Assembly (NCBI RefSeq): GCF_000013985.1 | Contig: NC_008048.1 | Coordinates: forward strand, 2,604,001 to 2,668,000 | Length of the DNA stretch: 64,000 nucleotides | Reading direction: 5' to 3' | DNA from: Sphingopyxis alaskensis RB2256 | Lineage (GTDB): Bacteria > Pseudomonadota > Alphaproteobacteria > Sphingomonadales > Sphingomonadaceae | Part shown: positions 41,077 through 48,820 of the stretch, piece after piece | Layout: the number at the start of each line of letters is the position of its first letter | Numbering within the stretch: position 1 is the first letter of the stretch | Position numbers and translations under genes: made by a program | The notes under the pieces: model-generated | What the model was told of the DNA's origin: nothing | Seen by the model: the letters and a program-made list of their open reading frames with translations, nothing else | The model's database searches: none

Positions 41077-42087
41077 TTGAAACGCATTGCCCCCCTTCTC
41101 CTGCTCGCGGGCTGCGCAGCAGCCCCGGCGGTGCAGGCCGCCCCCGCTCCCGGCTGTGCCGCGGCGCTGGCCTATTCGTCGGCGCATCAAGGCGTCGCCG
41201 TGCTCGTCCTCGAGGACGGGAAGGTCCGCTGCTCCTCCGATGGCGTCTCGACACCGCAGGAACTCTGGTCGGGGACCAAGAGCCTGGTGGGCCTGATGGC
41301 GGCAGCGGCGGTCCAGGACAGGCTGCTCACGCTCGACGAACCTGCGTCGGCCACGCTCGCCGAATGGCGCGAGGACCCAAAAAAGGCCGCGATCACGATC
41401 CGGCAATTGCTGGCGATGACCAGTGGACAGGCGTCGACCGTCGGTCGGCCACGGGGTTATCTCGACTCGGTGAACGCCCCGCTCGCCGCCGATCCCGGCA
41501 CGAAATTCCAATATGGCCCCGCGCCGATGCAGATAATCGGCGAGATTATACGCCGCAAGCTGGCCGCCGCAAGCCTTGATGCCGATCCGCGCCGCTATCT
41601 CGAGCGCCGCATCCTGACCCCGGTCGGAGTGACGATCGGCGATTGGCGCAATGGACCGGATGGCGCGCCTCTGATGCCGCAGGGGCTGGTACTCGCCGCA
41701 GAGCAATGGGCAAAAGTCGGCGAATTCGTGCGCCGCGGCGGCACGCAGGACGGCAAGGCGCTTGTCGATCCCGCGGCCTTGGCCGAGTTGTTCAAAGGAA
41801 GCGATGCCAACCCCGCCTATGGCCTGACCTGGTGGCTTCCGCGAGCGAGTCCCTCCGACGATCCTGTGACGCGCTCGACCGACATCGTTGCGCATGCGCC
41901 AACGCTCCCGGCCGACCTGGTCGTCGCGGCAGGCGCAGGCGACCAGCGCCTCTACGTCATCCCGTCACGGCGCCTGACGATCGTGCGGCAGGCGAGACTG
42001 GATATCGCAGCGCTTGCCGCCGGGAAAAAGAGTGGCTGGTCCGATACACATTTCCTGTCTTTCTTCCTCTCTCCGACCGGCGAATAA
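41077..42087 (+). CDS. Beta-lactamase-fold serine hydrolase
   Basis: 336-residue exported serine hydrolase. Residues 1-22 form a signal peptide with a possible lipobox (LLAGC). The nucleophile motif is SGTK in LWSGTKSLVG near residue 68; the second motif region is KFQYGPAPMQIIG. A clear KTG/HxG third motif was not found, as in many esterase-like or peptidase-like members. The GntR operator lies directly upstream. Substrate unknown; peptides or D-amino-acid amides are guesses. Confidence 0.85.
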   Translation: MKRIAPLLLLAGCAAAPAVQAAPAPGCAAALAYSSAHQGVAVLVLEDGKVRCSSDGVSTPQELWSGTKSLVGLMAAAAVQDRLLTLDEPASATLAEWREDPKKAAITIRQLLAMTSGQASTVGRPRGYLDSVNAPLAADPGTKFQYGPAPMQIIGEIIRRKLAAASLDADPRRYLERRILTPVGVTIGDWRNGPDGAPLMPQGLVLAAEQWAKVGEFVRRGGTQDGKALVDPAALAELFKGSDANPAYGLTWWLPRASPSDDPVTRSTDIVAHAPTLPADLVVAAGAGDQRLYVIPSRRLTIVRQARLDIAALAAGKKSGWSDTHFLSFFLSPTGE

Positions 42088-42201
42088 TGGCCGTTTCCAG
42101 CCTGTCGGCTTTCGGACTGAAAATGAAAGAAGCAGACATTGAGCTTCGCCAAAGCGTCGTCCTTGCGAAAACCGACATTGGTCTGTGCTGGCCGACGGCG
42201 G

Positions 42202-42657
42202 CTAGCCGGCAGGAGGCCGGGCAGACGGATCGATCGAACCGAATAGCGTTTCCAGCAGCGGGCATTCCGGGGTCTTGCCATCCGCGCATCGCACGACGGT
42301 TTCGGCAAGCACCGACTCCATGGCCTGAAGATCCGCGATCTTGGTACGAATGTCGGTCAGATGGACCACGGCGACCTCGCGCGCTTCGGTGCATGGGCGA
42401 TCGCGGTCCTCGGCCAGCCGAAGCAGCGCGCGGATCTCGTCCAGCGTGAAGCCCAGTTCCCGCGCGCGCCGCACAAAGCCGAGCCGCATGAGATGACCAT
42501 AGCCATAGAGCCGGTGACCGCCGTCGCTGCGCGCAGGCGCGGAGAGCAGGCCAATTTTCTCATAATAGCGGATCGTCTCGATGTTGCATCCGGTGCGCCG
42601 CGACAGTGCTCCGATGGGGAGCCGGGGCGCTGTGTCCTGCAGATTTTTCCGATCCAT
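42202..42657 (-). CDS. merR: MerR, mercury-responsive regulator
   Basis: 151-residue MerR. HTH at about residues 13-50 (PIGALSRRTGCNIETIRYYE), dimer coil, and three cysteines in the Hg(II) positions: one in RPCTEARE, then RCADGKTPEC. Divergent from merTPA with the operator-promoter between. The ATG at 42657 starts just ahead of the HTH. Confidence 0.92.
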   Translation of the reverse strand: MDRKNLQDTAPRLPIGALSRRTGCNIETIRYYEKIGLLSAPARSDGGHRLYGYGHLMRLGFVRRARELGFTLDEIRALLRLAEDRDRPCTEAREVAVVHLTDIRTKIADLQAMESVLAETVVRCADGKTPECPLLETLFGSIDPSARPPAG

Positions 42658-42670
42658 GCTGAAATACCTC

Positions 42671-42701
42671 TTGAACCTGTAGCCGCTACAGATCCTATCT
42701 A
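42671..42701 (+). promoter_or_regulatory. MerR-controlled mer promoter
   Basis: -35 TTGAAC (42671-42676), a 19-bp spacer holding the dyad CTGTAG-CCG-CTACAG, and -10 TATCTA (42696-42701). The over-long spacer with a central dyad is the hallmark of MerR-activated promoters. Confidence 0.9.
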
Positions 42702-42731
42702 GGGTCAACAACGTGATTCGGAGAACAGAAA

Positions 42732-43103
42732 ATGACCCAGCCGAAAACGGCTTCCAGACGTGGTGCGTGGATAGCGATTGTTGGAGGAAGTCTGGGCGCG
42801 CTCGGCGCGGCCTCTTGCTGCATCGTCCCGCTAGTGCTCTTCACACTGGGCGTCAGTGGCGCATGGATCGGCAACCTGACCGCGCTCGCCCCCTATCAGC
42901 CCATCTTCCTGGCGGTGGCGATCGCCTTCCTGGCCGCCGGGTTCTGGCGGATCTATCGTCAGCCGCGCGTGGTCTGCGCCGAGGGCGAGTGCGGCACGCC
43001 TTCCTCCAACCGCTTGGCAAAGACGGCCTTGTGGCTTGCAACGGCGCTGATCGGACTCGCCGTCCTCTTCCCCTATCTCGCCCCCCTATTCCTCGACCTT
43101 TGA
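42732..43103 (+). CDS. merT: MerT, mercuric ion transporter
   Basis: 123-residue inner-membrane protein with three helices. The first helix has the Hg-binding pair in AASCCIVPL; a second pair (VCAEGEC) sits in the cytosolic loop between helices 2 and 3. It passes Hg(II) from MerP to MerA. First gene after the MerR promoter. Confidence 0.93.
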   Translation: MTQPKTASRRGAWIAIVGGSLGALGAASCCIVPLVLFTLGVSGAWIGNLTALAPYQPIFLAVAIAFLAAGFWRIYRQPRVVCAEGECGTPSSNRLAKTALWLATALIGLAVLFPYLAPLFLDL

Positions 43104-43114
43104 ACAAGGAGACC

Positions 43115-43399
43115 ATGATGAAGAAGCTTACCCTGTTCGCGGCCGCGGCTGCGCTGTTCGCATCCGGGCCGGCCTTTGCCGCAATCCGGACCACCACCTT
43201 GGCGGTCGAGAACATGACCTGCGTGACCTGCGCTCCCACCGTCAAAAAGAGCCTGTCGCGCGTACCCGGCGTGACCGCTGTCGAAGTGTCGGCCAAAACG
43301 CATACCGCGACGGTCACCTATGACGACGCCAAGACCAGCACCGCGGCGTTGATCGCGGCGACCACCAACGCTGGCTACCCTTCCCGAGTCCGCAAGTGA
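43115..43399 (+). CDS. merP: MerP, periplasmic mercury-binding protein
   Basis: 94-residue protein: signal peptide (residues 1-22, ending AFA), then one HMA domain with ENMTCVTCAPTVKKSL holding the two Hg-binding Cys. The start is the first ATG of the pair at 43115/43118, with an AGGAG site before it. Confidence 0.93.
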   Translation: MMKKLTLFAAAAALFASGPAFAAIRTTTLAVENMTCVTCAPTVKKSLSRVPGVTAVEVSAKTHTATVTYDDAKTSTAALIAATTNAGYPSRVRK

Positions 43400-43409
43400 A
43401 AGTCGTATC

Positions 43410-44849
43410 ATGAGTGATTGCTGCAATCGGGGCGACGGCTCTCAGGCCAAGAAGTACGACCTTATCGTCGTGGGCGGCGGCTCGGCTGGGTTCTCGGCCG
43501 CGATTACCGCGGCGGAGCAAGGAGCCCAAGTCGCCGTTATCGGTGCCGGCACCATCGGCGGAACCTGCGTCAACGTCGGCTGCGTTCCTTCCAAGGCGCT
43601 GATCCGCGCGGTCGAGAGCATTCACCACGCGAATGCCGCGCCGATGCGGTTCAACGGTGTCGAGGCCGGGGCACGAATGGCCGATTGGGGCAAGGTGATC
43701 GCCGAAAAGGACTCGCTCGTCTCGGGCCTTCGTCAGGCGAAATATGCGGATCTCCTGCCTCTCTACAATAATATCGCCTACCATGAAGGCACGGCGCGGC
43801 TCGTCGAAAATGGCGTCGAGGCCGGTGGAAGGCGGTTCACCGCTGACCGGATCGTGATTGCGACAGGTACGCGTCCGGCGGTGCCGGCTATCCCGGGCCT
43901 TCCGGACGTCGATGCGCTCGACAGCACTACCGCGCTCGACCTGACCGAGTTGCCGAAATCGATGATCGTCCTCGGGGGCGGCTATATCGGTGTGGAACTC
44001 GCCCAGATGTTCTCCCGCGCCGGCGTCGACGTGACGCTCGTTTTCCGCAGCCGCCTTCTCCCCGATATGGAGCCGGAGATCGGTGCCGCGCTGACCGACT
44101 ATCTTTCGAGCGAAGGCATCACGGTTCTGGGCGACCTCGCCTATCAGTCGGCCCACAAGACGGCGGAAGGGGGCACTGCGCTCACCGTCCTGCGCAACGG
44201 GGTCGCCGAAACCATCGTCGCGGAGCGCCTTCTCGTAGCGACCGGGCGCGCCCCGAATGTGGAGGACCTCGGTCTCATCGAGGCAGGGGTGAAGCAGACG
44301 CTCAGCGGTGCCATCATTGTCGATGACCATATGCGAACCTCGGTGCGCGGCGTCTATGCCGCCGGCGATGTGACGGGCCGAGACCAGTTCGTTTACATGG
44401 CAGCCTATGGCGCAAAGATCGCCGCCAAGAACGCCTTGAACGGCGATAGCCTGCGGTACGACAATTCGGCCATGCCGGCCGTCGTATTCAGCGATCCGCA
44501 GGTAGCCAGTGTCGGCTTCACCGAAGCGCAGGCTATCGCGGCAGGATATGCAACGCGAACCTCGACCCTCCCGCTCGAGAATGTTCCGCGCGCATTGGCG
44601 GCTCGCGACACGCGCGGCCTGATCAAGCTGGTTGCGGATGGCCGGACCCGCAAACTGCTGGGCGCGCATATCTTGGCGCCGGAAGGTGCGGACAGTATCC
44701 AGACCGCCGCCATGGCGATCCGCTGCGGCCTCACGATCGACGATCTGGCGGAGATGATCTTCCCCTATCTGACCACGGTCGAAGGACTGAAGCTGGCTGC
44801 GCAGACATTCGATCGGGATGTGAAAAGGCTGTCCTGCTGTGCAGGATAA
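43410..44849 (+). CDS. merA: MerA, mercuric reductase (short form)
   Basis: 479-residue flavoprotein reducing Hg(II) to Hg(0) with NADPH. FAD motif LIVVGGGSAGFSAA near the front, redox-active pair GGTCVNVGCVPSK, NADPH-binding VLGGGYIGVELAQ, the second FAD motif GVYAAGDVTG, and the C-terminal Cys pair LSCCAG that takes Hg(II). There is no N-terminal NmerA domain; a short SDCCNRG head holds one extra Cys pair. Confidence 0.95.
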   Translation: MSDCCNRGDGSQAKKYDLIVVGGGSAGFSAAITAAEQGAQVAVIGAGTIGGTCVNVGCVPSKALIRAVESIHHANAAPMRFNGVEAGARMADWGKVIAEKDSLVSGLRQAKYADLLPLYNNIAYHEGTARLVENGVEAGGRRFTADRIVIATGTRPAVPAIPGLPDVDALDSTTALDLTELPKSMIVLGGGYIGVELAQMFSRAGVDVTLVFRSRLLPDMEPEIGAALTDYLSSEGITVLGDLAYQSAHKTAEGGTALTVLRNGVAETIVAERLLVATGRAPNVEDLGLIEAGVKQTLSGAIIVDDHMRTSVRGVYAAGDVTGRDQFVYMAAYGAKIAAKNALNGDSLRYDNSAMPAVVFSDPQVASVGFTEAQAIAAGYATRTSTLPLENVPRALAARDTRGLIKLVADGRTRKLLGAHILAPEGADSIQTAAMAIRCGLTIDDLAEMIFPYLTTVEGLKLAAQTFDRDVKRLSCCAG

Positions 44850-44882
44850 GATTGCTCGGTCGCGTCGCGGCGGTGAGATGAC

Positions 44883-45299
44883 ATGAGTAGCCCGCGCGGT
44901 TCCGATCCCGCCAGCGGCGCCGGGGATTGGTCGGGTAACTGGCGCACGCTTGTCGGGCTCTGGGCTATTCCCGGCCTAGCCATGCTGGCCGCCATGTGGC
45001 TGGAACCTACGCCCCGCGCGGTCATCTGGACCGTCATGCTGGCCTCCATGGGTGCGGCTTGTATCATGAACGCCAGACGGTGCGGCCGGACTCATTGCCG
45101 TTTCACCGGACCGTTCCTGATTGGGATGGCGATACTGGTCGTCGCCTACGCGATTGGGATGCTGCCGCTGGGGCCACATGGCTGGGGTATTCTGGGCGGA
45201 GTCACGCTTGGCGGGTTTGCCGCTCTGTGGTGGGGCAGCGAACGGGCATGGGGCAAGTTCTCGCGTTCCAAAGATAAGGGCGTTTCTCGCAGCTGTTAG
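44883..45299 (+). CDS. Mer-operon-associated membrane protein
   Basis: 138-residue protein with four helices (about residues 22-40, 47-64, 76-94 and 100-118) and one Cys-containing loop (RRCGRTHC) between helices 2 and 3. It follows merA by 33 bases on the same strand, so it is probably last in the mer operon. A role in mercury transport is possible from the Cys pair but not shown; no named Mer family recognised. Confidence 0.7.
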   Translation: MSSPRGSDPASGAGDWSGNWRTLVGLWAIPGLAMLAAMWLEPTPRAVIWTVMLASMGAACIMNARRCGRTHCRFTGPFLIGMAILVVAYAIGMLPLGPHGWGILGGVTLGGFAALWWGSERAWGKFSRSKDKGVSRSC

Positions 45300-45427
45300 G
45301 TTTCGTGGGAGATCGGACGTCCGGCCACTGCTATAATGGCCCATTTGCGAACGACTGGTTTTGGGCCACGCGTCGCTGGCGGTGAATGGCCGGGCTCAGG
45401 CGCAAAGCCGACCAGTCGTCTTGCCAA

Positions 45428-46342
45428 TCAAACTTGCCAAAGTGGCCGCTGCTGCCAGTTCGCGGGAAAACCCATCGATCGCGTATCGCCCTCGGGATGG
45501 GTCACGATGTGCGCCGCCACATCGGCAAGCCAGGTCGAGTCCGGCGCCACGGTATTGATGACGTGACCGATCATGCAGATGCCGTTGTAAAGCTTGGCGG
45601 GTGCCTGAGTGGCGTTCTGATCGATGGTCGCCTGTAGGGATTTGGGCTTTTGCGCGAGCTTCGGAGGCGTGAGGAAGCCCCGGTTCCACAGCCGGCCGTG
45701 ATGCGCGCAGATATTACGGATGTCCGTCACATGGCGGACCAAGGGCACGAGAACGGTCTCCGGAAGACCAAGGGGCCCGGCGATGCGTGTTCGAAGAGCG
45801 CGGTCTGCGAGGCTCGAATACCAGCGCGAGAGGTGACCGAATGACATCATTTCTGCGACCATCCAGACCGGCGGCAATGCTGGCAGATCGTAGTTTTGCC
45901 GATAATGCTTGATATAGGTCTCGTTCGAACGCCCCACTTCGCCAGCCAGTTTCGAGAGGCGAAGATGATAATCGGTGCGATCGCTATAAAGACTGGCGTC
46001 CAGATAGCTGTGTCCGTCGCCGAGCCCGGCGAGATGATAAGCCCAACTCCCGCGCAAGGCCACTTCGACATGCTCGGTGCCGCGCATCAAGAGGCGCCGG
46101 AGTAGCCGGTCGAAATCATAGAGGGCGGTGACGCGTTCGAATGTCGTGCCCGGAAGGAAGCGCGGTCCCGCCTGTCCCTTCGGATGTTCGAAATAAAGCC
46201 AGTAGGCACTCAGCCGGTAGTAGCTCACATGACGGAGCCACGCCTCGGCCGCCGGCTCGTCGGCAACGATCATGCCGTTTGCCCGGAGATGAGCGATTTG
46301 CTGGGTGTAAGTGAGAGTCGGTTTGGAATAGGCGCGTGACAT
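45428..46342 (-). CDS. Abi_2 (AbiD/AbiF-like) HEPN protein
   Basis: 304-residue Abi_2 protein, the family of abortive-infection proteins AbiD/AbiF. The front part has the typical HVSYYRLSAYWLYFE; the HEPN ribonuclease motif R-x4-H appears as RNICAHHGRLWNR near residue 212. Such proteins are RNA-cutting toxins that stop phage growth, and some are paired with a structured RNA. No clear ribosome site precedes the ATG at 46342. A candidate RNA with promoter and terminator lies just upstream on the same strand. Confidence 0.9.
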   Translation of the reverse strand: MSRAYSKPTLTYTQQIAHLRANGMIVADEPAAEAWLRHVSYYRLSAYWLYFEHPKGQAGPRFLPGTTFERVTALYDFDRLLRRLLMRGTEHVEVALRGSWAYHLAGLGDGHSYLDASLYSDRTDYHLRLSKLAGEVGRSNETYIKHYRQNYDLPALPPVWMVAEMMSFGHLSRWYSSLADRALRTRIAGPLGLPETVLVPLVRHVTDIRNICAHHGRLWNRGFLTPPKLAQKPKSLQATIDQNATQAPAKLYNGICMIGHVINTVAPDSTWLADVAAHIVTHPEGDTRSMGFPANWQQRPLWQV

Positions 46343-46370
46343 TGACCATCGTCATGCGTCAACGGCGCCC

Positions 46371-46431
46371 AAAATAAAAGACCCGCCCAGTGTGCATATC
46401 CTTGCGGACAGAGGCCGGGCGGGTGCGATTG
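46371..46431 (-). ncRNA. Candidate small structured RNA upstream of the Abi gene
   Basis: Minus-strand transcript of about 60 bases. A perfect 8-bp stem ACCCGCCC (46424-46417) / GGGCGGGT (46388-46381) encloses a 28-base loop that itself holds a 5-bp hairpin TGTCC-GCAA-GGATA (46410-46397). CTTTTATTTT follows at once (46380-46371), giving a clean 3' end 28 bases before the Abi start. If the transcript starts a few bases earlier, GTGGGCAT (46439-46432) could pair with ATGCACAC (46397-46390) as a pseudoknot with one mismatch. Structured RNAs have been described upstream of AbiF genes; identity with that motif is not shown. Confidence 0.55.
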
Positions 46432-46436
46432 ATGCC

Positions 46437-46465
46437 CACATAGGGTAGGCAAGCGAACAAATCAA
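46437..46465 (-). promoter_or_regulatory. Promoter of the candidate RNA
   Basis: Minus strand: -35 TTGATT (46465-46460), 17-base spacer, -10 TATGTG (46442-46437). An alternative is TTGTTA with TACCCT a few bases upstream. The AT-rich stretch stands out locally. Confidence 0.5.
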
Positions 46466-46568
46466 TAACAAGCGTTGCAGCGCAACACGAAATAGGACCC
46501 TTCCACCCCGACATCATCCGGACAAAGGAAGGCACGCCCAAAGGCCCTGCCAAGGCCGCCACTGCACA

Positions 46569-47495
46569 TCAGGCCGTCGGAATACGGGCCTCCAGTTCGG
46601 CGATGCGCTCCGAACAGATCGCATGCACCGCGCGGCCGAGCTCCTCGACATGCGCAGCGAGCCACAGCAGGTCCGCTTCGCCGATGCGATAATGTTTCGA
46701 GTAGCGGGCCTTCACATAAGCCTCTTTCAGCTTCTCGAAGCGTGAGCGATCGGCCTTCAACGCGCGGGGCCATGCGTCCACCAACCGCATGTCGATCCGT
46801 TCCGCCTGCGTTCGCAGGAACCCGAGGTTGTGCACATGCGGGGTGTAGAAGGTGCAGACCAGCAAGACGCAGTGGTACAGAAATTCGGAAGATTGGTGCA
46901 GATCGAAAGCGGCTGGCTTTAGGTAGCCCTTCTCCCGTCCCATCGCAGACAATTCGAACCGCTGCATGGCGAGGGGGAACCACTCCTCAAAATATTCCTT
47001 CGCCATCGCCAACGCCTGCTCGGGCGTCTTCGGCTTGGGCGTGTGCAATGCCTTGTCGTCATATTCGTAGAGTGCGATCCCGTCGCGCGCGACGTCCATG
47101 AAGAAATAGCGCCCATGCGCCAGCCCGTCATTCACCTCCTGCAGGGTGTGCACGATGAAATTCACCGGCGTGTGCAGCGTCTTGTCGATCGCAAGCTCGC
47201 GGGTCAGCCGGTCTTCGAGCTTGGACCAAAAGTCGATCTTGTCGGTGAGGCGCTTGTCGTTGACGATGATCAGCAAATCGAAGTCCGAGCGATAGCCCTT
47301 CGCCGTGTGCGGCTCGTCGACCCAGCCTCCGCGCGCATAACTTCCGTACAAGATGATCTTGTCGATCCGGCCCTTCTTCTTCCAGCCCATCGTCGAAAGC
47401 GCGACGGCATCTTCGAATTCTTCGAAGATGATCGCCTTTACGCGCTCGAGCTCGCGCTGCTTGTTGGCCGGAAGATGATCGAGATCGGTACGCAT
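46569..47495 (-). CDS. MNT-HEPN fusion protein
   Basis: 308-residue protein joining a minimal nucleotidyltransferase to a HEPN domain. The MNT part has LYGSYARGG near residue 50 and the paired acids SDFDLLI near residue 70; the second half is an all-helical HEPN domain (KARYSKHYRIGEADLLWLA) with a degenerate R-x-H motif. MNT/HEPN pairs are toxin-antitoxin systems in which the MNT adds nucleotides to the HEPN toxin; here both are in one chain. It lies upstream of the candidate RNA and Abi gene on the same strand. Confidence 0.88.
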   Translation of the reverse strand: MRTDLDHLPANKQRELERVKAIIFEEFEDAVALSTMGWKKKGRIDKIILYGSYARGGWVDEPHTAKGYRSDFDLLIIVNDKRLTDKIDFWSKLEDRLTRELAIDKTLHTPVNFIVHTLQEVNDGLAHGRYFFMDVARDGIALYEYDDKALHTPKPKTPEQALAMAKEYFEEWFPLAMQRFELSAMGREKGYLKPAAFDLHQSSEFLYHCVLLVCTFYTPHVHNLGFLRTQAERIDMRLVDAWPRALKADRSRFEKLKEAYVKARYSKHYRIGEADLLWLAAHVEELGRAVHAICSERIAELEARIPTA

Positions 47496-47560
47496 CGTTC
47501 CTTCCTTCTGTGGTCACAAGCTCGCCCGATGGCAAGCATGGTCGGGTCCAGATCGAAACC

Positions 47561-48502
47561 TCATGGCGCTTCGCGGATGCGGAAATCCCACACGGGGATG
47601 CCGAACGCCCGCGCCTTGTCGACGAGATTGTCCTGGATGCCGGTGCCCGAGAAGACGATGAGCCCGGCGGGCATGGCGTCGATCATGCGCTCGTTGCGCT
47701 TGAAGGGAGCCGCCTTCCTGTCGCGGTTCCAGTCGGGGCGGAAGGCCACCTGCGGCACCTTGCGGGCGTCGGCCCAGCAGGCGGCGGCACGCTCGGCACC
47801 GGTCGGCGTCGCGCCGTGGAGCAATATCATGTCGGCATGACGGGCATGAACCTTGTCGAGTGCCGACCAGATATGCCGGTGATCGTTGCACGCGGGCCCA
47901 CCGCTGAAGGCGATGCGGGTGCCCTCGGGGATCAGCGCCTTGGCCTTTTCGCGGAGGCGGCGGTCCATGAAGTCGCGGCTGTCGATTATTGCCGCGGTCA
48001 TCGCCTGATGGCGGATGCGCGACCCGGTGCGCGGGACCCACGCCTTGCGGGCGTGAATGCGATACTGTTCAGCGGCGCATTCGCGGAAAAATTCCATGGC
48101 GTCGCGCCGCTCGATCAAGGTGATGCCCTCGGCGATCGCGCGCTCGAGTTCGACCGAGCGGATTTCGCTGCCATCCTGTTCGCGCTGGAGATCTCGCTGC
48201 GCCACCTCGTTGCGGTCGAGATCGCGCTCGATCCGCGTGCCCGCGCCGTGGAAGAGATTGACGACGCCCCAGAGCAGTTCCTCAAGGTCGGGCTCGATTC
48301 TCGTGTCGACGAGGCAGCCCGCGAGTGCATCGAAGATGTCGGCAACGGCGCCGCCGGCGAGCCGGTCATCGGGAAGCGGCCGCCCGTCGGGCTCATCCTC
48401 GAACGGACGATAGCCGTAGAGCTGCATTTCCTGGAGGAGATATGCGCTGGCGCCGGGCTCGGCGGGCTCGCTGCGTTCGGAAAAGTCTGACAGGTCGCTC
48501 AT
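47561..48502 (-). CDS. DUF2493/SLOG-domain protein
   Basis: 313-residue protein. The first half is helical and charged; the last 120 residues are a YspA/DUF2493 Rossmann-like SLOG domain (RIAFSGGPACNDHRHIWSAL, then ILLHGATPTGAE and AGLIVFSGTG). SLOG domains bind nucleotide-derived ligands and occur in conflict systems. The ATG at 48502 precedes a Ser/Glu-rich head (SDLSDFSERSEPAEP). Common in sphingomonad elements; role unknown. Confidence 0.85.
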   Translation of the reverse strand: MSDLSDFSERSEPAEPGASAYLLQEMQLYGYRPFEDEPDGRPLPDDRLAGGAVADIFDALAGCLVDTRIEPDLEELLWGVVNLFHGAGTRIERDLDRNEVAQRDLQREQDGSEIRSVELERAIAEGITLIERRDAMEFFRECAAEQYRIHARKAWVPRTGSRIRHQAMTAAIIDSRDFMDRRLREKAKALIPEGTRIAFSGGPACNDHRHIWSALDKVHARHADMILLHGATPTGAERAAACWADARKVPQVAFRPDWNRDRKAAPFKRNERMIDAMPAGLIVFSGTGIQDNLVDKARAFGIPVWDFRIREAP

Positions 48503-48820
48503 GTCATGCCTCGCTTCTGGTGGCCGCGGCTCTCGCGGCCTTCGCGGCGACGCCCCCGCGGCGGCGGGTGCGGGTCGGCACCGCGCGGCACGCGCGGCCG
48601 AAGCGCCAGCGTAGGATGGCGAGGGTGCGGCTATTTTGTTTCGCGATGCAAAGGGGCGCAGCCCCGGCGGAAAATAGCCGCGCGCTCGCCATTGCGGTGC
48701 CCGGATCCGCCGCCGCAGTCGCCCCCCAGCGAAGGCCGGAGGCACGGCTGCCGGGAATGATCCAGAGGCAACCCGGTCGGACGCTTGATGAAGCGGCGCC
48801 CACCGCCGTCCGAAATCCCG
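48503..48820. other. Non-coding stretch
   Basis: 318 GC-rich bases between the toprim and DUF2493 genes; no gene supported. Should hold the DUF2493 promoter. Confidence 0.45.
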
